A stretch of DNA of 64,000 bases, taken from Lichina pygmaea. Taxonomy: Eukaryota; Ascomycota; Lichinomycetes; Lichinales; Lichinaceae. Location: assembly GCA_963422465.1 (NCBI GenBank), contig OY730169.1:3038001-3102000 (forward strand), in the 5' to 3' direction. Below are positions 56,377 through 64,000 of the stretch, piece after piece (position 1 is the first letter of the stretch; every line of letters begins with the position of its first letter). The notes beneath the pieces are model-generated. The model saw nothing but the letters and a program-made list of their open reading frames with translations. It had not been told where the DNA came from and made no database searches. The position numbers and the translations under genes are program-made.

Positions 56377-59300
56377 ATGAGTTCTTTCCTGAGTCACATT
56401 CAGAACGAACGAAGTGATAGCATCGAGGACACAGGAGAAGTAGGACGCGGCGGACGGAATATTCGGCGATCAATTGCTATCGCCGATGCCCCCAACACCG
56501 GCAGAACAGTCATTGATAGGTCCTCCGGGCAGCAAATGGATCTGGAACTGGACGACTTTGGTGAGTGGCCGGGAGTTCGCGGTCATGACAGATGGCTAAT
56601 CACCCGAAACAGATAGGAGTGTCCTTCAGAGCAATTATCCAGAGAATCGATGGCGATTCGGCCCTTTGGGTGCTGGACTCGCTGCTGAGCAAAAGAGCAG
56701 CTTACCGCACGTACTGCCATCGAATCTGACCGAATTTCCTGCGGCAGCTACGAGCTCGCGGCTAGACGCTCTGGCCAATAGTCAGTTGCTTTTGCTACGG
56801 AGAAGTTCCCATTTCATTATCTCGATATGGTGATGGCTGACGACAGATCGTGATGTATCGGTAGGACATGGCGGCCTCCTGCCGTCATCTGCAGCTGCGT
56901 CGCCCACTTTATCCAGCCTAGAAATTTCAAGGTACGATGCAGGGGAGACTGAGCTAAGGCGACCATCTGGGACTGGATCTGTGGCTGCACCGTCATCGGT
57001 CAAAGCAAATCAGCAACTGCTCCTGGGCCATGCCCCACCATTCGCTCAGGGTATTCGACTGATCTTCACGGATGAGCTGCCTGACCGATTTCGTGCAATT
57101 TTTCCATACAATCCCTTCAATGCAGTTCAGTCTAGGTGCTTCGACGTCGTGTACAGGTCGGACGACAACTTCGTTTTGGCCGCGCCCACTGGAAGTGGTA
57201 AAACCGCTATACTCGAGCTCGCCATATGCCGTCTGCTCTCGGCACATGTCAACAGCCAGTTCAAGATCGTCTACCAGGCCCCCACCAAAGCGCTTTGCGC
57301 AGAGCGGCAGCGAGACTGGGAACGAAAGTTTGCGCCCCTGGATCTCAGATGTGCCGAACTGACCGGAGACACGGATCAAACGCATTTGAGAAGTGTACAG
57401 AATGCCAATGTCATCATCACCACGCCTGAAAAGTGGGACAGCGTGACGAGGCGGTGGAAGGATCATGGCAAGCTCATGGAGCTCGTCAAACTTTTCCTCA
57501 TCGACGAGGTTCATATACTCAATGATACTCGGGGAGCCACTCTGGAAGCTGTCGTCTCGCGAATGAAGACCGTCAGTTCCGATGTCCGCTTTGTGGCACT
57601 GAGTGCAACGATCCCGAACCTGGGCGACGTTGCTCAGTGGCTGGGTCGGAAAGGCTCGAGTACGGGCTTACCAGCCCAGCAAGAAAGGTTTGGTGATGAG
57701 TTTCGACCTGTTAGGCTTCAGAAACACGTCAGTGGCTACAAGAACAACTCCAACGACTTTGCGTTCGACAAGGTGTGCGAGTCTAAGTAAGTGCGCTATC
57801 ATCCAAAATTCGCGGTATGTATCTTAGCTGAGAATGGAAGACTGCCCGAAGTCATCGCCAAACACTCGAGTCGGAAGCCAATCATGATCTTCTGCTGCAC
57901 ACGGAGCTCTGCCATATCAACGGCGAAATTCCTCGCCAACTGGGGTGCGGCGAAGCACCCTCGTGACCGCTTCTGGCCCATTCCAACACAGAGCTTGAGC
58001 TTGCACAACCAAGAGCTTCGAAGTACGTCATTCAACCACCTCCATCGGGGTTTGCCATATCTGACGGTCGTTGAAGACTGTGTCTCGGCCGGAGTGGCAT
58101 TTCATCATGGCGGCCTTGATGTCAATGACAGGCAGATCGTCGAAAGGGGCTACCTTGACGGACAGATCAGCGTCATTTGCTGCACTTCGACTCTCGCGGT
58201 TGGGGTCAACTTGCCCTGTCACTTCGTCATTATTAAAAACACCATGAATTGGCAGCCCGGTGGGCTTCGAGAATACGCCGATCTTGAAATCATGCAGATG
58301 CTGGGAAGGGCCGGAAGGTTGTACTCATATCCAGCTTAGCGATGCGTTGTGGAAAGTGTCTAAGCTCTATCTCTCATCTAGACCCCAGTTTGACACATCA
58401 GCCGTCGCAGTCATTATGACCAGAGCCGAGAAAGCACGACGATATGAGGCTATGGTGTCCGGCCAAGAGACGCTGGAGAGCCGGTAGATGGCCATTGCAT
58501 ACTAATAGTCCTCTGCTTCTTGATATGCCTGCTGACTGCCACGGAACAGTCTACATCTTAACCTCATTGAGCACCTGGTGCGTGGATTCCCTGTTGTCAA
58601 AACGCAAACAGTGTTTCGTCTGTCTAAATTGTCCAACAGAATGCGGAGATTGGTCTCGGCAGTGTCCATGACATGAACTCAGCCAAGACATGGTTGAAGA
58701 GCACGTTTCTCTACGTTCGACTAGCTCAGAACCCCAGATACTACGAGCTCGACACGGACCTTTACGACACCGGCATCGACAGGCATCTTGAACACATCTG
58801 CACTAGAGACATCAGTCTCTTGCAGGAAGCGGAGTTGGTACGATCCGGCAAGCGCCTGAGATGCTCAGAGTACGGCGACGCCATGTCGCGATACTATGTC
58901 AGATACGAGACGATGAAGGTCTTTCTGGCGCTGAAGCCGCTTCCCGCAGTCGCCGATATGGTCGTTCCCATCTTCGATGCCGCTGTCGGTCTCTGCTGAC
59001 TTCATATAGCTTCAATGCCTTGCCAAGGCTGATGAGTTCAAAACCGTTCGCCTCAAAGCAGCGGAGAAGTCTCTCTACAAGGAACTGAACAAGGGCAACG
59101 GAATCAGATTCCCAATCAACGTCGATTTGGCCCTTACCGAGCAGAAGATCTCCATGATAATTCAGGCTGAGTTGGGCTGCGTCGAATTTCCCATGGGGGA
59201 GCAGTACCAGAAGCACCGACAACAATATCACCAAGACAAGGGCATTATCTTCCAGAACGTGAATCGCCTCGTCCGTTGCATCGTGGACTGCAGCATCCAG

Positions 59301-61616
59301 AAGTCAGACTCGGTCGCGGTTAAAAGCGGCCTTGAACTTGTGAGAAGTTTCGCCGCTCGCGTTTGGGACGGCTCCCCGTTGCAAATGAAGCAGATTGATC
59401 AGATCGGGCCGGTTGCGGTGCGGAAGCTAGTAGCTGCAGGTATCGATGACGTTGATCATCTGGCATCGACGGAAGCCCATCGCATCGAAATGGTCTTGAG
59501 TCGTCACCCCCCGTTCGGCAGCAAGATCTTGGCCAAGGCCAAGGAGTTTCCAAGGCTCAAAATTGCTGCCAAAATCACAGGCAAGGTAAGTACGCCCCAG
59601 CAGCTACTCGCGCCTGCTTGGCTCGCTGACGCGTCTGCTAGGATATAAAGCCAGGGGAGCCTGTCAGGGTCAAGGTCAAAGCAGAAATAGGCTTTGAGAA
59701 TGAGAAACCGCCGACGACGTTCCGAGGTCGGCTCGTCTTTGTCTGCTTCGTTGCAGAGAGCTCCGATGGAGCTCTGGCAGAGTTTGGACGCATCCAGTAG
59801 GTGCAACTTTCGCGATATCGCCCTTGCTGATGATTTCGAAGCGCTCGAAAGCTGGTCAACGGCGAAGCCATTGCGTTCGCCGTTCCTGTCATCAGACCGG
59901 ACCAATACATCAGTTTTAGCGCTACATGTGATGAGATAGGTACGACGTCCTCGTCTAGGATGGAGGTGCTTGCTTACACCTATCAGCTGGAACACTGCGG
60001 CAAATCGACCTGAAGCCTGATGTTCCTCTTTCGCTTTTCCCCCCAACCGCACCAGTGCCTACGCCGGCTCCGATGCTCCAACATAGGATTCCACAATCGA
60101 GGTCTTTAAGTGTAGGCGGACCTGGAAATCAACAGCACAATGCGGCAGCTGGTTACCGAGCATCGGCAGAAACATTTCCCGTTGGAGGGCATTTGGGAAG
60201 TGGTCATTTCTCGGCATGTGAGTTGCATCGTTCATGGATGAAAGACGCTCGCCGCTCATCTCCTTTCTAACAACAGTCGATTTCGACGATATCGATGACT
60301 TTGATGACGAGCCCGGCTTTGGCGCTTCTGGCGGTATTCGGGCAAATGATTTGCCGCCCACGACAGCTCAAACAAAGACCGAGGGCGACGCTCCCCAGCG
60401 CGTCGGTGATGGCAAATGGGCATGCAATCACCGGTGTAAAGACAAGACAGCGTCAGTCTTGATTGCCGAACCTTCTTCCATCGGCTAACATACATATAGA
60501 TGTAAGCATCTGTGTTGCCGAGAAGGTCTGGATAAGCCTCCAAAGGGTGTACCAAAGCCCTTGAATGTTGGACCACCAAAAAGGCATCAACCACCCCAAG
60601 GACTCATCCATGCTGCTAAAGCAGCCAGCTACAGACCCATTGCCGAAGCATACCAAAACACATCCCAGAGTATTGTCAGAAAGAATGGAGTGGAGGTGCT
60701 GGATCTCGCTCCCCCTGATAGGGCTGAAAAAGTCAAGGCCACCGTCGATCCAAGGATCAGGTTTGATCCACAGGAGAATAATTTGGCAAATCGTTCGGAT
60801 CCTGAGAAAAGGCTGTCGTCCCGTGCCACTGACGAAGTCTCAAGTGAAAAAATCCCCGACGCTTTAGGACAACGCTACAGAGCCACTACACAGGGCGCAG
60901 ACGGCGAGAATCACTGTGTACATGCATTGCCTCGCTCGTTAGCTCATCATGCTAAGGCGTTTGGTCGGAACACGGAAGATAGTATGACTCCAAGCTTCGA
61001 TGAAGAGTTCCTTGACATCGACGACGAGCTTTGGGGTCTCGAGGAATTGGTCACCCAGGGGCAGCCGAACAAGCGCGGGAATGATCTGAACATCGCAGAC
61101 GAGGATAACCAGGGGCATGCACCTGAGAAGAGGAAAAACACACTCTACTCGTATTGGTCGAGCTCACCAGATAGAGAGCAACCGGTGATGCCCGAATCAC
61201 CACCAGAATTGAGCCCACATCCGGGCTCATCTGCGATTGAGTATTCGCCTCCTCTGCCTGCGTCGAGTCCATCAAGAGGCAGCCGCAGTGTCACCGCTGC
61301 CAAAGTCGAAAGCAAAGTGGTCAGAAAGAGAACTTTGGGTAAACAGCAGATGCGGCGACATCGCAGGAACTGAAGCTATGCTAACTCACTGAGTATAGAG
61401 GCAGACGAACCAGACATCTGGGAACATAAGAGACCCAGACCGGATCAAGGACACAACACAGCTCTTCAAGAACAAGCCAATGCAGCTTCTCTCGAGCGGC
61501 CCCAGCCAGCTCAAACACCGGTAGAGCTAGCCTATGAAACGCCTCACGCCCCAGCCCTGCACGGCATCGACCCCGATATCCTAGCCGAGTTCTGCGATAT
61601 CGTGGATTTCTACTAA
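56377..61616 (+). CDS. MER3: Meiotic ATP-dependent DNA helicase MER3/HFM1
   Basis: Fifteen exons give 1485 residues: 56377-56560, 56613-56780, 56847-57786, 57841-58022, 58077-58317, 58382-58483, 58550-58577, 58640-58960, 59010-59585, 59642-59796, 59842-59939, 59987-60217, 60277-60451, 60500-61338, 61399-61616. All phases agree; introns are 45-66 nt. MER3 is an SF2 3'-5' helicase that extends and stabilises recombination intermediates and promotes interfering crossovers in meiotic prophase. Visible: Walker A APTGSGKT (about 229), DEVH (about 337), SATIPN, the FHHGGLDVNDR and GRAGRPQFD motifs, a Sec63 domain (KSLYKELNKG, FPMGEQYQKH, SPLQMKQIDQIGPVAVRKL), an Ig-like domain, and a zinc finger CNHRCKDKTACKHLCC split by an intron. 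The long tail ends PDILAEFCDIVDFY, as usual. The 54-nt fourth intron (58023-58076) would also keep the frame if retained. Assignment is firm. Confidence 0.94.
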
Positions 61617-63246
<1,630 letters not shown>

Positions 63247-64000
63247 ATGTGGGCACATACGATGCTGCAGTACTGTACCGTACAGTAGTTTCTTCTATCT
63301 GTCTCTTTGCGACTGCTTCTTTCATATTTAGACTGGATATAGACCGTCTTTTCAGGCTGAGCCGTCTGGTCTACAGACAGATAGATCTTTCTGTCTACCA
63401 CGCCGTCGGTCTCGAAGTTAACGCCGAGAAGTCGGGTTGATTACAGATCTAGACATCCACCCCATTGGATGCTGTTGAGGGAAGTTCGATTCTGGGTGGA
63501 CATGTGGCTCTAGCTGCTCGAGGTCAGGGGAGTAGCCTCGGATAGACATACTGCGTCTGCTCCCAGTGCTGCTACAGTCGCCAATGCTACTTCGGTCTCC
63601 TTGACGTGCCTGCTCCTAGTGAGATGCCTTTTCGTAATGCTGTGCCTGCTAGTAATGCTGCAGCCAGGTGGCGGAGATACCGTACACGCCTCAGCTCTCG
63701 CCATTTCCTCGACGATCTCCTCATCATCGCTTTCAATACATACGGTGACTAAGTAAGATAGTAAGGGGAGTCCGTTGCGTGCTGTCCTCAACATACGATC
63801 GGTCAACATGGTCCGAAAGACAGATGATGGACCAGAAGACGGAACGAGCAGAAAGGCAGACGGGTCGGCGAGACAGACAGAGGGACAGAGAGACCTGATT
63901 CATAAGGGTGATCAACCGAGTAGAAAGACGAACCGAATCAACAGGATGGAAGGTGGACAGGAAAGACAGCCAAGCAACCGCACAGAAAGACAAGACCCAA
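63247..64000. other. Right end without supported gene
   Basis: Only short frames. Imperfect inverted CCACCC...GGGTGG arms at about 63459-63500 could form a hairpin, and GACAGA/AAGACAG-rich sequence fills the last 150 bases. Nothing further is visible. Confidence 0.45.

Noticed and set aside
63459-63500. tRNA-like sequence (GTTCGATTC box with CCACCC/GGGTGG arms)
   Set aside because: There is no matching A box at the right distance and no cloverleaf can be drawn; only a simple hairpin remains.

Overview
The window is nuclear DNA of a filamentous ascomycete, most likely a sordariomycete. Genes carry many short introns (45-107 nt, a few longer) with GT..AG ends and CTGAC-like branch points. Coding DNA is GC-rich. 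The gene set is typical of moulds: a Vts1-type RNA binder, a PTH11-like receptor, TFIIIC, a Cdc4-type F-box/WD40 protein, MER3 and a fungal YTH protein. Most gene models below were built by joining exons so that phase, splice sites and family alignment agree; exon positions are given in each entry.

Layout. 1-4.3 kb holds no gene I can support. 4.3-8.2 kb has a ureidoglycolate lyase and an unidentified coiled-coil protein, both on the minus strand, with two truncated LINE insertions between them. 10.2-11.2 kb is an F-box protein. 12.5-14.6 kb is the SAM-domain RNA-binding protein Vts1. 15.7-17.2 kb is an unidentified protein with PPxY motifs and one membrane span. 18.1-21.6 kb encodes the TPR subunit of TFIIIC (Tfc4/Sfc4), convergent with fructose-1,6-bisphosphatase (22.0-23.3 kb). 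26.7-28.1 kb is a PTH11-like seven-span receptor. 28.4-38 kb is gene-poor: minisatellites, dense GTAC palindromes, and relics of an alpha/beta-hydrolase, perhaps a secreted lipase, and a chromate transporter.

38.0-41.8 kb is the Cdc4-type substrate receptor of an SCF ubiquitin ligase. It is convergent with an EngB-type mitochondrial GTPase (43.4-45.3 kb) across a repeat-rich spacer. 45.7-48.4 kb is a nested pair of LINEs, one inserted in the 3' tail of the other with a 13-bp target duplication. 49.0-51.5 kb is a YTH-domain (m6A reader) protein, 52.9-53.9 kb an unresolved membrane-protein candidate, 54.2-55.8 kb a Golgi UDP-galactose-type transporter, 56.4-61.6 kb the meiotic helicase MER3/HFM1 in 15 exons, and 62.0-63.2 kb an MDP-1-type HAD phosphatase.

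The genes are mostly independent housekeeping functions and I see no biosynthetic cluster or operon-like system. The most informative novelties are the LINE family, caught in four copies of which three have visible target duplications; a spliced PY-motif membrane protein whose third intron is a minisatellite; and a cluster of decaying accessory genes at 29-36 kb.
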